Source: Harmonia axyridis
Lineage: Eukaryota; Arthropoda; Insecta; Coleoptera; Coccinellidae
Reading direction: 5' to 3'
DNA length: 64,000 nt
NCBI RefSeq assembly: GCF_914767665.1
Contig: NC_059507.1
Coordinates: forward strand, 18,416,718-18,480,717
The notes beneath the pieces are model-generated. The model did not search any database. It was not told where the DNA came from and was given only the letters and a program-made list of their open reading frames with translations. Shown here in pieces: positions 63,190 to 64,000 of the stretch (its first letter is position 1; each line of letters opens with the position of its first letter). A program made the translations under genes and the position numbers.

Positions 63190-64000
63190 ACATCGGTCGC
63201 AGTAATTCACTCTCACCGAACTCAGAACAAATGCGATTGTTAAATGACTCCATGAACCGAATCCAATCCCCTCTCACAGCAATAGTTCGGAACACAGAAT
63301 TCATTATTACGTTATCCCCACAACTGCAGAACTTGTGTGGAAATTCTCTCTCTATTTGATCCATCCAATTCACTCCCACTAAACTGGTCATAATGAATCA
63401 AATAAGTATAGATGGAGCTAATATTGTTTACATCCCTTCTGTAATTCATAGAACAAGTTTGGCGTTTAATATGGTACATCTCTAAGAAACATCTTTTCTT
63501 TCCACTAACTTCAAGGTTTTTGGTGGAATCATAATTCATTGGGTGATCTTTGTCCCGGGTATGGTCTGCTAGGGCACAAATCTTATTTGAATTCTTGATG
63601 TCGCTCTTGTGTTGAGCAATCCTTCTCTTCAAAAGCTGAGACGTCTGACCAATATACACCTCACTACATATTGAACAAGGAATACTATATACCACACCAC
63701 TCATATTATCAACAGCCATCCTATCTTTCACTCGACTGTATAGTCTGTCAATTTTAAAATGAGATTTCGGAATCAATTTAATTTTTGTGGTCTTTAGGAG
63801 GTTAATTAATGCATTAGTCATACCATTTATTTGGGGAATAGATGAGTAAAGAATTCTATCTACGTTTTCAGTTCCCACAGTGGTGGATGCGCCTCTCTCT
63901 CCATTCGTTGGCTGTCTCGAAGGAGTGATATTGTAAATTAATCTGGACAACAACCTTTTAGGGTATCCATTCTCTAGCATCAACTGTGAAAATAACCTCA
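63190..64000 (-). pseudogene. PLE-3: Penelope-like RT end and GIY-YIG endonuclease, partial
   Basis: Frame 63983-63312 (223 residues) begins after the RT (LENGYPKRLLSRLIYN), then SHFKIDRLYSRVKDRM and the GIY-YIG nuclease: GVVYSIPCSICSEVYIGQTSQLLKRRIAQHKSDIKN, ICALADHTRDKDHPMNYD and CFLEMYHIKRQ. It ends near 63312 with a second frame to 63190. The RT lies beyond the window. The sequence differs enough from PLE-1 to be another family. Confidence 0.9.

Overview
The window is AT-rich eukaryotic DNA, most likely from an insect. Support for an insect: an intron-bearing Nup107 exon whose last residues align with animal Nup107, plus arthropod-type BEL/Pao (with env), Gypsy, Copia, Penelope, mariner, hAT and PIF/Harbinger elements. 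The species cannot be named from the sequence. There is one host gene fragment, the terminal exon of Nup107 (5937-7476, + strand). Almost everything else is transposable-element DNA, mostly broken and heavily nested.

Layout. 1-2957: a minus-strand CR1/Jockey-group LINE (ORF1 with PHD finger, AP-endonuclease, reverse transcriptase) cut by the window edge. 3425-3666: two TA microsatellites. 4293-4618: a foldback MITE. 5937-7476: Nup107. About 7950-25256: a minus-strand BEL/Pao retroelement with a broken envelope gene. It is split at 11907/24365 by a TIR element (19-bp perfect TIRs, TA duplication), which itself holds a PIF/Harbinger element (with an RTE LINE inside it) and a Gypsy element (14846-23586, TSD TTCAG; with mariner and Copia fragments inside). 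25265-27190: a plus-strand Jockey-group LINE. 27191-27527: a short inverted-repeat unit with a hammerhead-like motif. 27610-28650: a 1041-bp palindrome with 477-bp arms. 28880-31482: a Penelope element with a hammerhead-like motif. 31745-47278: a plus-strand Gypsy interrupted by a hAT MITE (34322-45586, 8-bp TSD). The MITE contains a Copia element (34490-45546), which contains a second Copia (36899-42344, TSD GGTTG, reverse transcriptase replaced by a 50-bp minisatellite) and a miniature LTR element with tRNA-like sequence in both LTRs (43445-44343, TSD ACAAG). The same Gypsy is also hit by a 1001-bp palindromic Penelope-like unit (46130-47130, 12-bp TSD). 51298-55802: a complete-ended Gypsy (TSD TACGC) inside or beside a minus-strand Gypsy remnant (to 58010). 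58076-59001: a Penelope endonuclease end, interrupted by a hAT element (58944-62748, 8-bp TSD) that carries a young, internally deleted Gypsy (59212-61870). 63190-64000: another Penelope copy.

The most interesting signal is a set of hammerhead-ribozyme-like motifs attached to Penelope-type units. Two have the canonical core. Two families carry a paired change (C3 to U, G8 to A) that would keep the known 3-8 core base pair. Palindromic units flanked by target duplications suggest non-autonomous, ribozyme-bearing retroelements.

All family assignments rest on motifs read by eye; no database search was possible.
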